Shown: positions 33,816 through 45,576 of the stretch, piece by piece
Layout: the number at the start of each line of letters is the position of its first letter
How positions within the stretch are numbered: position 1 is the first letter of the stretch
Assembly: GCA_021209875.1 (NCBI GenBank)
Contig: JAGYVD010000001.1
Span: forward strand, 4,216,001 to 4,280,000
From: Rosellinia necatrix
Lineage: Eukaryota; Ascomycota; Sordariomycetes; Xylariales; Xylariaceae
Length of the DNA stretch: 64,000 nucleotides
Reading direction: 5' to 3'
Notes under the pieces: generated by a model
Told to the model about the DNA's origin: nothing
Databases searched by the model: none
The model's input: the letters and a program-made list of their open reading frames with translations, nothing else
Position numbers and translations under genes: made by a program

Positions 33816-34967
33816 ATGTCTCTATGGGAAGCCGCTCCACCACCGCCGACTGAACTCGGCCGGTATCGTGTTCTTTGCCCCACCGCGGGCATTCGAGTCT
33901 CTCCTCTCCAGCTCGGTGCTATGTCAATCGGGAGTGCATGGTCCGATTTCATGGGAAGCATGGACAAAGCCCAGTCCTTCGAGCTGCTCGACGCGTTTTA
34001 CCAAAAAGGGGGAAACTTCATCGACACCGCGAACAACTACCAAGACGAACAATCTGAGCGTTGGCTTGGTGAATGGCTCGCTTCCCGGAAGAATCGGGAC
34101 CAGATCGTCCTGGCCACCAAGTTTACCACGGACTACAAATCGTACGAACTTGGCAAGGGCAAGGTGGTGAATTCCTGTGGCAACCACAAGAAGAGTCTGC
34201 ACATGTCCGTCAGGGACTCCCTCGCCAAGCTGCAGACCGATTATATCGACATCCTGTACGTGCACTGGTGGGACTGGACCACCTCCATCGAGGAGGTTAT
34301 GGATGCGCTCCACATCCTAGTCCAGCAAGGCAAGGTGTTGTACCTCGGAATCTCCGACAGCCCCGCGTGGGTCGTCAGCGCGGCGAACACGTACGCCCGG
34401 GCGAGCGGCAAGACGCAGTTCTCCGTCTACCAGGGCCGGTGGAACGTGATGCGGCGGGACTTCGAGCGCGACATCATCCCGATGGCGCGGCACTTCGGCA
34501 TGGCGCTCGCGCCCTGGGACGTCCTGGGCCAGGGCAAGTTCCAGACCACCAAGGAGATCGAGGCGCGCAAGGCGCGAAACGAGCCGCTTCGGCGCCTCCA
34601 CACCTCGGAGCAGACCGAGCAGGAGATCAAGGTCAGTGCCGCCCTCGCCAAAGTCGCCGCGGAACACGGCATCGAGTCCGTCACGGCCATCGCGCTGGCC
34701 TACATCTTCGCCAAGTACCCCTACGTCTACCCGATTATCGGCGGGCGGAAGGTCCAGCACCTCGAGGACAACATACAGTCCCTCTCCATCCAGTTGACAG
34801 AAAAGCAAGTCGAGGAGCTCGAGGCCGTCACGGAGTTCGATCTGGGGTTCCCTGGCACCTTTATCGGCAACGAGCTAGGGGAGACCGGGAAGTCCCCGCC
34901 TTTGATGACTACCGCGGGGCACCTGGCTGTCGTTCGAAACGCTCGGCCGATTCAGCATGGCGCGTGA
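33816..34967 (+). CDS. Aldo/keto reductase, aryl-alcohol dehydrogenase / NorA-like
   Basis: Intron-free, 383 residues, the usual length for the AKR9-type fungal reductases. The catalytic tetrad is visible as D70 ([10 protein letters not shown]), Y75, K102 (LATKF) and H150 (LYVHWWD). The strand [20 protein letters not shown] and the cofactor-binding region around [16 protein letters not shown] fit NADPH binding in this family. It resembles norsolorinic-acid reductase and aryl-alcohol dehydrogenases, which reduce aromatic aldehydes or ketones in the cytosol, but the real substrate cannot be read from sequence. No polyketide synthase or other pathway gene lies nearby. The neighbouring divergent bZIP-like gene is a plausible regulator. 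Confidence 0.92.
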   Translation: MSLWEAAPPPPTELGRYRVLCPTAGIRVSPLQLGAMSIGSAWSDFMGSMDKAQSFELLDAFYQKGGNFIDTANNYQDEQSERWLGEWLASRKNRDQIVLATKFTTDYKSYELGKGKVVNSCGNHKKSLHMSVRDSLAKLQTDYIDILYVHWWDWTTSIEEVMDALHILVQQGKVLYLGISDSPAWVVSAANTYARASGKTQFSVYQGRWNVMRRDFERDIIPMARHFGMALAPWDVLGQGKFQTTKEIEARKARNEPLRRLHTSEQTEQEIKVSAALAKVAAEHGIESVTAIALAYIFAKYPYVYPIIGGRKVQHLEDNIQSLSIQLTEKQVEELEAVTEFDLGFPGTFIGNELGETGKSPPLMTTAGHLAVVRNARPIQHGA

Positions 34968-35767
34968 ACGATGTGAAGGCTGATTCGTTTCGGGTTGGTA
35001 GCGTAATGAAAAACTAGTTCTCCTAAGTGGTGGTCTTGAAATAAACCTCTACTATATTAAATCTTCCTCACATAGCCTAGCCGGGATGAAATCAAGTAGT
35101 ACTAGTTTGTTCAGAAATACCCTACCGGTGGTTACGGCATGCTTGAGGCCCTAGCCGAGTAGACTCACCCCTAAAATATTCATTCATAAGGCGAATTGTT
35201 AAATCGTACCTACCTATTTCGTAGATCCTGGTGAAGTTACTTACTGAATTGCAAGTCTCCTTTCCTCCTTTCTGAGTATGTCGGGGTGATGAGTAGGTCC
35301 CCTGTCCTCACAACAACCCCACTTTCCTCTCAGCGTTGCCAACGCTTTATTTAGGTGGACTAGCCTCGTTAGGTAGGAGATGTGTTTGTCCTGGTCCGAG
35401 CTGTAGCTATCTGCCCATTGTGTTTAGTTATAACCTACCTAGGCACACTCCTAGGTAAAGACTATTTTGCTATCTATAGTTAACTGTTCTTTTTAAACAT
35501 TTCTACCCCCTCCCCCTCCCCCCATATCGGAAATACAGAAAACCTACAGCCATACGTCCGTAAACTCTTCTATGGATCAACCTCGCTATAAAACCACGGT
35601 TCTCTAGTTAGCAGCACGCCATCCTATAATGTGATTCTCCACCACACTTTTCCTTATATGGTACCCCGTCCAGTCTGTCTCAACTTTCGTGCTCGTAAAA
35701 ACCTGGACATTTCGTAATCTAAGATTTTATTGCCGTGCCGATACAAAATCGCCAAGCAGAATATGCC
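34968..35767. other. Intergenic, 0.8 kb
   Basis: No gene. Short CCTAGG/TAGGTA tracts are scattered at about 35205-35460, and a C-rich run lies at about 35508-35523. Confidence 0.6.
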
Positions 35768-37762
35768 ATGTTTCAACTCCTTTTAAAATGGCGATTCGGG
35801 ACAAGGCCATTACGAAGCCCCCAGCTGTTCCAATCTTCTCAATTGTCTCAGAAGAGGCGAGCTCCCGTGCCCGTCGAGCCGCCGACGCGCTCGTTTCAAC
35901 CTGTGCTCCTTCGTGAATACCAGGAGGAATGCATTCGATCTGTCCTCTCCTCCCTGAAGCATGGGCATAAGCGAGTTGGCATATCTCTAGCCACGGGGTC
36001 CGGCAAAACGGTGGTTTTCACTCAATTGATCGATCGCATCGAGCCAGGCTCTGAACGTGCAACCCAGACTCTCATCTTGGCTCATCGACGAGAACTCGTC
36101 GAGCAAGCAGCACGGCATTGTAGTAACGCCTACCCCAATAAAACGGTCGAGATTGAGATGGGGAATTCACATGCCTCCGGAAGGGCAGATATTACCATTG
36201 CCAGCATCCAAAGTATCACGTCCGGAGATAGAATCAGCAAGTTTGCTCCGACGCTTTTCAAGCTGGTACTTGTCGACGAGGCCCATCATATTGTCGCGCC
36301 CAACTACCTACGCACCCTCGAACACTTTGGCCTTGATACGAAGAACGAGGCATCACCGATCCTCGTCGGGGTTTCCGCCACTTTCTCCCGTTTCGATGGG
36401 CTTCGACTTGGAGCTGCCATAGATGAAATCGTGTATCACAAAGATTATGTTGATATGATCGGGGACAAGTGGCTATCGGACGTTATCTTCACGACAGTTG
36501 AGTCAACCGCAGACATATCAAAAGTAAAGGGGGGCGCAAACGGCGATTTCCAGCCTGGTGAGCTCTCCAAGGCAGTTAATACTGATCAAATTAACGAAAT
36601 CACGATTAGAAGCTGGCTGGCAAAGGCTGCAGGAAGGAAATCTACGCTCGTATTTTGCGTCGACCTTGCTCATGTCGCTGATTTAACACGAGCCTTCCGA
36701 CGTCACGGCATCGATGCCAGATTCGTGACGGGAGATACACGAAAGGTTGATAGAAGTGACTGCTTGGACGCATTCAAGAGGGGGGAATTTCCCGTCCTTG
36801 TAAACTGCGGTGTTTTTACAGAAGGAACCGACATTCCGAATATTGATTGTATTGTGCTTGCGAGGCCAACCCGCTCTCGCAACCTTCTAGTTCAAATGAT
36901 CGGAAGAGGCATGAGGCTGCACCCTGGCAAAACAAATTGCCACATCATCGATATGGTTTCCAGCCTCGCAACCGGAATCGTGACCACCCCAACACTTTTT
37001 GGACTAGATCCATCCCAGCTACTCGAGGAAGCTTCCGTGGGTGCCATGAAAGACCTGAAATCTCGTGAGGGGGAAGAGAACGTAACTAGGGAGACATCTC
37101 TGGGAGTGGACCCGACCCCATCCCATACCAAGGCCGGTGGCACGGTCACGTTCATCGAATACGACTCGGTATTGGATCTAATCTCAGACACATCTGGCGA
37201 ACAACACATTCGTTCAATTAGCAAGCACGCCTGGGTGCAAGTTGGGCAGCATCGATATGTACTCTCTGGCCCGGAAGGGACATATATCAGACTTGAGAAG
37301 GCTGAGAAGGTTGAACAGGAAACGAAGGACCAGCCCAAATATGTTGCCTGGGAAATCCGTGCATTGCCAAAGGGAGTGTCAAAATCACCCTTTGCAGCAC
37401 CCAGGAAACTTCTCGGGGCCGCGACGTTGACCGATGCGGTACACGGGGCTGATAAATATGCTTCTGAGAAATACCCCCATATCCTCATTGGCAGATATAT
37501 GCGCTGGCGTCGAGGCCCGCCCACAGACGGCCAACTTAAATTCCTAAACAAGTTACGTGGAGAGAACGAACAGCTTAAGGAGACGGATATCAACAAGGGC
37601 AAAGCAGCGGATATGATCACAAAGGTCCGGCATGGGGCTCGAGGTCGGTTTGCCACTGTCGAAGCGAAGAAACGAAAGATGGAGCGACAAGCAGCAGCAC
37701 AAGAGCAGGCCAAAGCTATGAAGCTTCGGGAGCAGGTCTCTGTCGGGCCATTGTTGGCCTAG
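35768..37762 (+). CDS. IRC3: Mitochondrial DEAD/H-box DNA helicase Irc3-like
   Basis: Single frame; the first good ATG is at 35768, giving 664 residues (yeast Irc3 has 689). The N-terminal 45 residues are Arg/Gln/Ser-rich without acidic residues for long stretches, compatible with a mitochondrial presequence. Superfamily-2 motifs appear in order: Walker A ATGSGKT (75-81), LAHRRELVEQA, DEAH (170-173), SATFSRFDG, then LVFCVDLAHVADL, TDIPNIDCIVLARPTRS and QMIGRGMRLHPGK (motif VI). A conserved accessory C-terminal domain with RYMRWRRGPPTDGQLKFL follows. The arrangement matches Irc3, a branched-DNA helicase that maintains mitochondrial DNA. The frame is open upstream to a GTG at 35735, which I did not use. 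Confidence 0.9.
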   Translation: MFQLLLKWRFGTRPLRSPQLFQSSQLSQKRRAPVPVEPPTRSFQPVLLREYQEECIRSVLSSLKHGHKRVGISLATGSGKTVVFTQLIDRIEPGSERATQTLILAHRRELVEQAARHCSNAYPNKTVEIEMGNSHASGRADITIASIQSITSGDRISKFAPTLFKLVLVDEAHHIVAPNYLRTLEHFGLDTKNEASPILVGVSATFSRFDGLRLGAAIDEIVYHKDYVDMIGDKWLSDVIFTTVESTADISKVKGGANGDFQPGELSKAVNTDQINEITIRSWLAKAAGRKSTLVFCVDLAHVADLTRAFRRHGIDARFVTGDTRKVDRSDCLDAFKRGEFPVLVNCGVFTEGTDIPNIDCIVLARPTRSRNLLVQMIGRGMRLHPGKTNCHIIDMVSSLATGIVTTPTLFGLDPSQLLEEASVGAMKDLKSREGEENVTRETSLGVDPTPSHTKAGGTVTFIEYDSVLDLISDTSGEQHIRSISKHAWVQVGQHRYVLSGPEGTYIRLEKAEKVEQETKDQPKYVAWEIRALPKGVSKSPFAAPRKLLGAATLTDAVHGADKYASEKYPHILIGRYMRWRRGPPTDGQLKFLNKLRGENEQLKETDINKGKAADMITKVRHGARGRFATVEAKKRKMERQAAAQEQAKAMKLREQVSVGPLLA

Positions 37763-38399
37763 AGTTAGGTGTAGTTTGGGTGTAAGAAACAAACCACACT
37801 GCCACGCTGCTTGCTACGGCTTGCTGTTCGCTCTGTCGTCTCCACCACAGTAGCACAGGGATCCGAGGCTCGAGTCGGTAATAGGGTGACAAGATTTCTT
37901 GTCCAGGCTTGATTGTTTTCATGACATTCATTCACTGCGGTTTGCTCTTTTTCCTTCGCTCTCTTCAAGTCTATGCGCCAGTATGTTCTCTACCCATCCA
38001 TCCTACGCACACACAAGCACACACTAGCTCACCCTCACCCCTCTATGCACACTCCTTTCTCAACCCGTTCTTTCATCGTTGCACTACCACAAACCACCAC
38101 TCTCAATCCAACACGATGACCCGTCCCTGTAGACCCTCTCAGAATCATTCCACCTAGCCGATCCTTATCTCCTCGCCAGAGCCACCATCTCGACTGCTTG
38201 TGGTCGCATTAAACCCACAAGAATCCGCAACCAATATCTCTGCCGCTTTCCCACAATCACCCACCACAGCCTCTGCAGTGCTCTTCCGGCGCGAGGAACC
38301 AGGCAACCAACCGTGGTTCCTGGCGCGGCACAACGAACAGGCTTGAGACTATCGCAGTCCATTTTGAGCATTCACGCCACGAGTTTCGTACGCGATCAG
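37763..38399. other. Intergenic, 0.64 kb
   Basis: No supported gene. The CACACA-rich and CT-rich DNA from 38005 to 38300 looks like the promoter and leader of the following orphan gene. The frame is open upstream of 38400 but has no ATG near its beginning. Confidence 0.5.
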
Positions 38400-40367
38400 A
38401 TGGAGCGCCTAGACAGTCACGATACGTTGGCGCCTACCGGGCCTTCGCCATCGCTGTGGCCCGAAGCTTCAAAGCCGATTCCCGCTCCTGCACGCCGAGT
38501 GCAATTCAATATCGCGCCGGAGATGCCCGACACGGAAAGCGCCACCTTGGTAGGTACTACTAGTCGCGGGCAGCAAAGAGGCATCGGTGCCGTGCCTGCC
38601 GTCTCCTATGACGACCTCGTCAAAACTAGGGCCGCACCTGGTCCTACCTTCCCATCTCCAGACCCACCTGCTGCCACGCCTTCAAGGCCCATCGATCCCA
38701 CCGCTACCAGAGTTTTCGAGCCGCATTACCCTTCGTGGTTCTCGTATCCGCCCATCCATCCTACGGAGTTCACTGCCAGCAGACCCGCGGCTCCTGTCAA
38801 GACCGATTTCTTCGAACCCATAAATAAGTTCATGGAGCAGTCCAGCGCGTTTCAGAGCTGGGCCACCAAGAAAAACGCGGACAGGATCCAGCTTCGGCAC
38901 AGCCCAGCTTACGAGAAGCTGGTAGAACGGCTACACAAATACCAACACATGGCCGATGAAGGGCCGACGCCTAGGATCCGTGCATGTGCGAGGGAGCGCA
39001 TACTCCAAGTCAAGAAAGAAATGGTAGAGGAGCGCAAGACCTTTTCGGCCGCAGAGCTGCAGCACATCAGAGACATCGAAAAGGCGTGGGTGTCCTTAGT
39101 CAGCATCGATAACTACGAGCAGGCCATATCCAAACAACGCCACATTTCTGCGATGCCACAGCCAGAGTCGAAGCGTTCATTATCGAAAGTCGAGCTCCTG
39201 CTTGGATCGGATGGCTCTATTCCTGGGGCTTCAAGCTGGTCCCAAACCACTTGCGTCGCATCCCAACCCACACGTTACAAGTTGTCCTATGAAGAGACGG
39301 GGGTCGAATTCACGGACCCGAATAGTCATAATCCAAAAGAACAGGCCCTGGATTGTGCTGCAGATTTACCAGCGGCAGCTGAGGCCAATCCCTGGCCAGA
39401 CAAGTCATATGAAATTCTCATACCCGACTGGTTCCCCGTTGCCGAGGCCTTAGGAAATCTCCAAATGAGCGGCGCTACGGCTGAAGATAGATTTTGTAGT
39501 CTCCTTACTTACATCTACCAACTAGAATTCGCGAAAAGCCAACGCGAGTACAAAGAAAAGCATCCCGACGCAGGTAAGTGGTCTCGGAACCTGTTTATTT
39601 ACTTTATTCTCTTTTATTTTTTCATCATTATCCTACTTCAACTTAGCGCCCCCCTAGGTTCCCTTTTCCTATCACATTTGCCCTTGCGTTCTCTGAATAT
39701 CTTACCCGCCTCGCCATCGCACCAACACTGACGCCCACCTTTCGTAGTAGGTATATTAAAGGATTACAGATGGGATAAGCACTGGCACCCGCCGAGCCCA
39801 GGCTGGCGTCACGCGCACCAGAGGAGACATGGCGGCTTGTGGAAATGCCGCAAAGGCCCGACGGCAACCGCCGCGGAAAATGAGTGCCAGCTTTGTGTGG
39901 ATGTTGCGGTGCCGAAACCCAGCTCACCGGCCCGGATTCTCGACAACGTGATGCGTTGCATCGAGGAGGCCATGGCTATCGTCGCGGAAAGGGACAAAAA
40001 AATCGTGTCAGCGCGTATCGTGGATGAGGACAACAGGCTTAATAGCCTAGCAGCCCTCCGGCATCAGGCGGATCAGCACGTAAAAATGTCGACAATTCAG
40101 GAAGATAACTTAGTCACCACGGGGGAGCCCGAGATTATTCCATTCCAAACTCGTCAGTCTTGGATTAATTATAATCCTCTTAGAGGTCTGGATGATTCAC
40201 CAGTGGCCATGGCGACGAACCGAACTCAAACGCATGTAATGCCTGCTGAGGGTGAAGAACAGAAAGAGTGTCACGACAAGGCAACGAACAGGAGCAGGCA
40301 AGTCCCCGAGCCAAACTCAACGGACACGAATAGTATACCATGGGAAATGCTCAAACTAAGCCACTGA
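38400..40367 (+). CDS. Orphan protein with His/Cys-rich C-terminal segment
   Basis: Two exons, 38400-39573 and 39751-40367 (177-bp intron, GTAAGT/TAG), join in frame to 596 residues. I chose the ATG at 38400 (MERLDSHDTLAP) because upstream in-frame codons lack an ATG. The N-terminal 130 residues are Pro/Ala-rich and probably disordered. The middle part (about 160-260) is charged and helical, with RIRACARERILQVKKEMVEE. Just after the intron, WDKHWHPPSPGWRHAHQRRH is followed by GLWKCRKG and ECQLCVD, a cluster of His and Cys that could bind zinc. No known domain is recognised. The intron join recreates a continuous Trp/His/Cys pattern, which supports the gene model. Confidence 0.75.
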
Positions 40368-41019
40368 ATGGATGAACAACCATCATATTTCCGCCATTGC
40401 CATATACTATCGCTATGGTATCCTAGATCCGCATACTCGGAATCCGAAAGCAAGACATCGCATCCAAATGGCGAAAATGTCGTATAGAAGCCTCCAGACT
40501 AGAGCTTCTGGGTTTCGGGGGTAGGGGCTTGCATAATGGGGTCATTTACGATACCTTGACACACGAAAGCTGAGCAAACAAAACTTTGATACATTTCACC
40601 CTGTCCTGTTAGTAATTAATAATGCTAATGAATACACGCTACTCGAGAAGAGCAGGATTGGCGGCGCGGGGGAGTACTCAACAACATGTAGGTTGCAAGG
40701 GAATACTAAGCAACTAAATGCAATGACTGAAATGGTATCCAATAAAAGTAGCTCCCGAGGTCATTATTATACCAGTGGCTATTAATACAAATAGGTAGCT
40801 CAAATCCCTAGGCACTTGCAAACGCGGTAGAATTTTGACTCATGCGCCTCACTCAACTAGCTCCTCCGCATAGACACAATATTGGCTGTTTACTATCATC
40901 AACTAGAGTTCTTCCGTCGCCGTACTAAACCAACACCATTAAGTGCGAGCTAGTCATGCCCTTATAATAATATTCTCGTGCTATAAAGTTTAGCGTAAAT
41001 CTTGCATTATCTATGCTTT

Positions 41020-41475
41020 CCACTTGCAAATTGAGCCCTTGGCTCAAACCCATTATGGTCCCACGCCTCCGCCAAGTCCTTCATATCGCTCGAAAACAAC
41101 TTCGATGGCACGACGCCAGCCTTATGAGCATTCATCTTGTCAAAGACCCCCTAATATACCATCCCGCGTATAAAGCCGTTTGATCATCTCGGCCTCTTCG
41201 CTCTTAACAAATTTGCTCCAATTATACGTCTTCAGCGACAGCCAGGCAAGCGATGCAATGTCAGCAGCAGTGGCCGTCGCAACGGATGAGCGAGACACCC
41301 TTGAATTACTCTATTTCTCCATGGATGGCGGCTGTAATGCTCTCGCCTGGTAAAAGAATATCCACTCCGTTTGCCGAGGCCGGCATTATGTGCCCATACT
41401 AGTCAGTCGCGGCGACGTTGACGACACCATCGTAAGAGGCCAGGTAGATAGTGCCCGAGTAGACGCCTTTGAAGG
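41020..41475 (-). pseudogene. Decayed subtilisin-like (S8) peptidase fragment
   Basis: Reading the minus strand from about 41467, one frame gives GVYSGTIYLASYDGVVNVAA, then after a TAG stop YGHIMPASANGVDILLPGES and a further TAA stop. After a frame change the sequence reads SSVATATAADIASLAW followed by SEEAEMIKRLYTRDG, then in yet another frame NAHKAGVVPSKLFSSDM and DLAEAWDHNGFEPRA. GVxNVAATxxxGHxxPxSxxG and the (G)(T/S)SVATAxAA block are the typical surroundings of the catalytic Ser in subtilases. At least two stops and two frame changes show it is not functional. Only the C-terminal third of the catalytic domain is recognised; the N-terminal part with the Asp and His residues was not found. 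Confidence 0.65.
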
Positions 41476-42633
41476 GGCCTGAAACGCGGCTAGATGATAG
41501 ACTTCCTACTCTACTCTATCAGCCTGGCACCATGACCCTCGACAATGTATTGAATAGGCAGCAAATCGTAGTCACCGATATCCACAGACTGGTCCTATAT
41601 TTATTGGGTGATCTCAACGAGAGGAGAAAGAATATAAATATACAGCAGGCATCCATGCGGTGCGGCTCAGTTATATCACAACAAGATACACGAGCTGACA
41701 TTAGTGCTAGAATACGTTTCGTGACCTAGCCTTCATTAGTCACGATATTGACGGTTTAATTATCAAGAAGTTTCAACATTTAAATAAACAGCATCTAGAG
41801 CTGACAGTCCTAAATCTAGGCTTTGATTACGGCCCTTGCCGATAAGCGTTTCTTCCTGATCGTGACTTCGACCGCGTCTCTAGTGAGTAGAACTAATATT
41901 CTACATTTCCAACATTAAAGAGGGTGGATATCATTCCATTATAATTGCGGAGTCATCAGGCCAGTTGGGCTTGTAATTTATGGGTGCTTTCTTGGATATA
42001 TCTAGCATATGGCCTTCTCGTTGTTTCTGGGATGAACAGACCAGGGATGACTTGCTCCGAAATCACCAAGACTCTAGCCGCCATTATGAGGCAGATCAAC
42101 TACGAGTTTGGGGAGATGTCGAGGGCATACGAAATGATTAGCATGTATAAGAAAGAGTGTTTAGTCCCCCCCGACGCCAGTGTGTATTTTCCAGAATGCC
42201 CAAATCTCCCTTTTCTCATAGCAACAGTTAAAGGGGTTGAGGTATCTAACGTCAGTTCGATAAAGTAATTAATAGGTATTGTATTCTGCCACTTATGGTA
42301 CGGCGAATAAAGAGATGCGTCACCTACACAATACCCATTGCGGACTATCGAAACTTGGCATCAAGGCTCAGGAGGACAAGTAGTTGCTTGAGTTGATTGC
42401 TAAACAGGCAGGCGATTCCCCAGGTAAGTATACACGTTCTTCCTTTCCCCTATTCTTCAGCATGTGAAAACCGGTCGAGCCCCAATCACCTCTACAGAGC
42501 GCCAAGCACAACGTTTCCAATTTTTACAAATCTTCTGTTCTCTTGGTTCAGATTCAAAGACTGCCTGCTGTCTGCCATACCGTGGCTAACAATGTTTGAA
42601 TGTCTTGAGCAAAATTATGTATACCATACATAG

Positions 42634-43150
42634 ATGCAAAAAGACTCGAATGGTATCCTACATATCCAAGGGGGAAAGGACTTTGTGAGATCTACCCTGG
42701 TCTTGCATATTACGGATCTAGCACTTAGGAGACTGGTTTCCCTAGGCGGAAAGCAATATTCCAATCCGAATAGGACTAAAGTAATCTACTTCGACTCAAC
42801 GCACCACTTTCGTAATATTTGCGACGCTCAGCCACCAGCTGCTCTGTCGTCAATCCGACGTGTTTAACCACGTCGAGTGTATCGTAGGTGTCTTTATGAA
42901 CGCTGATCCCACCAATGAAAGGTCAAAGGTGCGAGAAGATCGACGTTGGGTCCTCTTTCGTACTCTTGCTAGTTATCCGGAACATGGTGGTATGACATGT
43001 GTTTTGGACTCAGTTGATAAATACGATCACGGGAGACAAGTTGGTCAAGAGTTGCATTTTACTCTACCAATCACCAGAATCTGCCTTCAGGTTGGAGTCA
43101 CCAGTACATATTCCCTACTGAGTTATTGCTCTGGCGTCTCCCCCGGTTGA
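42634..43150 (+). pseudogene. Possible NACHT-type NTPase remnant
   Basis: Two overlapping short frames (42634-42867 and 42860-43150) carry VLFRTLASYPEHGG, TCVLDSVDKYDHGRQ and ICLQVGVTSTYS. The order resembles the Walker B region (CxLDxLDECD) and the following sensor strand (xVTSRP) of fungal NACHT proteins, with altered residues in both. No Walker A was found upstream. This is a weak resemblance and the identification is tentative. Confidence 0.3.
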
Positions 43151-44023
43151 TCTATTTAAACACTCATCTTGACATAAGTCTTAGATCTCGAGTAATTTGG
43201 AATCGTCTCTGATTCAAAAGCAAAATAAGTCTTTTTCGAACGTGGTAAGCAGTATCTCCTTGGGCTCACCCCTTTCTACGTATGTCGGATAGTTGCCATA
43301 GGTTTGGCGAGGTGCCTGCTGCCTCCCTCCCAGCTAAGATTTTTATTGAGCAACCGATTTAACATACCTGATTCCATACCATCTTCTTACCGCATTCATC
43401 ACTGCACATGCGCCTGCGGCCGTAGCGTCTACCTACACCTTGGTCTCCTGGTAACAGCGACAACTCTAAACGCGTTGCTGTCAACCTGTTGGCAACTATC
43501 CTAGGTATATATACCCGCTTTCTCGACCGCATTTACACATTTCCCAACCTGACCAGAATTTTGCCAACTCTCCCAAGGACTGCCTACTCGAGTAGATCCC
43601 AATTTTAACCGCCTTCATTTGTCAAGACCCCCCCTTCTCTCTCTCTCTCTATATATATATATATTGCGCTGTACTGCTCGCCATTAACATCCTCATGTTG
43701 AGATCTTGAATTCTCCGCCGCATTCTTATCTCACGCGATCTCATATTAGACATATATTACCTACACCATTCGGTCGGTCACTCCTAAGTGTTTGTTATAA
43801 AATTATAACCAAAAAACCCTCTTTCAATTTTTATGATCATACATAGGGAATTAACCGGCTATTTTTCTCTCTGTTTCAGTACTCAGAGATAAAGCATTAA
43901 TGCTGTCTCACTAGCAACCGACAATATCGCCTCCACCCTCTACCGTCTCAGATACTATAGTGCCATCTTCACCACTCGTAAGACTGGACACCATGCCTGA
44001 GAAAAGGAACTCCTTCTCTCAGT

Positions 44024-45576
44024 TTGAGTACCATGAGTAATTCTATGACCCCCATAAATTCCGATCCCTCATTTTTCTATAGCAATAAATCTGGTCACAT
44101 AGTGGTGCTAACAGATTCGGTGCCTCCAGTTCCGTCTCCAACTCTCCAAGGTGGAGGGGGCGAGGACTTGAGCACATTTAGAAACCCAGTGATTACCGGC
44201 CTAGGGCAAATTATCGATAAATCTAAAAAGAGTCAGGTGATATCCAGGATCCCGAGTCTGTTAGATTGGCAATATGCTAAGAGTTGTTCTCGTTAGTGCT
44301 CAAGTATCCGGGAAATCTTCCCTGATGTCAGCCTAGCCCCATTGGGGGATCTTGGCTGGTCTTATACAGTTTCGCTTCATCAGGAGTAAGAATATCACCG
44401 GGTGAATCCCGCGATTATAGGATCTGACACTGCAAAGGAGAACCAATTTCCACGGTGCGCTTGTAAACGCGAATTTAAAATGATATGAGAGCATGATTTA
44501 ATTAAAGTTGTTGAGATCCTTTGGTGGGCTTAGATCGTAGCCCTGGACCCGAGTCGAAACCCAGAACAGTTTGTCAACGGTTGTCACAGTTCGTACTGCT
44601 GGTAGTTCCAGAAATAACTTATGTTATTGCACAAGGAGGAAAGATTCCTCACTTGGTCAGTCGCCAGCTACTCGCTCCTTTTATATACAGTATTCTGGCC
44701 CGTGCCCTAGTGGAGTTCTTAGGTTAGAACTAGTTCCGTGACAATGGTGGAGGAATCTATACCAAGGCAGTCCATCTGGACGCTGCGGCAGAGTTAACTG
44801 AAGCTAAGTTTGGCCCTGATATTGTGTCTCTCTCAATCATGGGACCAGGCCTCCCGAGCTTTTTATCCCCTGATGTGCCTGGTATGGTCACGTATTAGAA
44901 AGCAGTTCTCGACGAGAAATGCAGAAAGCGGGGGGAACTGCTCCCATATTACCACTCTGCCACCTGACAGAGAATAATCACTCTTTCACATTCTATGTTA
45001 GGTGCAGCTATCACACTACTAGCTACCACCCAACACCTAGGGTGATTGTATCACTTAACGGCCTTTCTTGGGAACGAGGGCAGGCGTCACCGCGGAAGGC
45101 TAGTAGAACTGTATCAGACTGAGATTTACCAAGCAGTAACCATCAACGAAATGTGGGCGGACAGTCTTAAGGCTAGAGAGAATGCAGAGCTCCAACACGG
45201 CCGCCTCCCTGTATGGGCGGAAGCAGCGTCTATGGTTAGAGGGGAACAGAGAGCACGAGCCGGTTCGGCAAGAAAGTGCCAAGGAAAGGTACCGGAAGAC
45301 GGTTTCGAGCGCGAGGTTGACGTGATTGCAAAAGTCAATGCCTATTCCTTGACAGCCGCAATGCGATTTGTGGACTTTGCGTCAATGAACATCAACTCAC
45401 GGCTTCCCTTTTCCATTCGCCATGAGGTGCTACACCCTTACATGAACGAGAAGCTCGGCCTGTTGGGTGACCCTTGCAAGTCCAATTCGGCTGATGTACC
45501 CAACAGATCTGGCCTTTCGATAATGTCAAGATTAGTTATTTTAGAGAACAAGATCGAACTTGAACGAAGTTTCTAA
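44024..45576 (+). pseudogene. Decayed dynamin-like GTPase
   Basis: Pieces in several plus-strand frames line up in dynamin order. First comes VITGLGQIIDKSKKSQ (start of a GTPase domain; the P-loop itself is lost). Near 44750-44895 follow GGGIYTKAVHLDAAAELTEA and SIMGPGLPSFLSPDVPGMV, where the family has a (D)LPG motif, ending at a TAG. Near 45040-45576 a clean frame contains NEGRRHRGRLVELYQTEIYQ and the effector-domain-like EREVDVIAKVNAYSLTAAMR followed by FVDFASMNINSRLPF and a final LVILENKIELERSF. Stops at 44296, 44895 and around 44966 break the frame. The best-preserved part is the C-terminal 170 residues. Function is lost unless an unseen spliced form exists. Confidence 0.5.
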
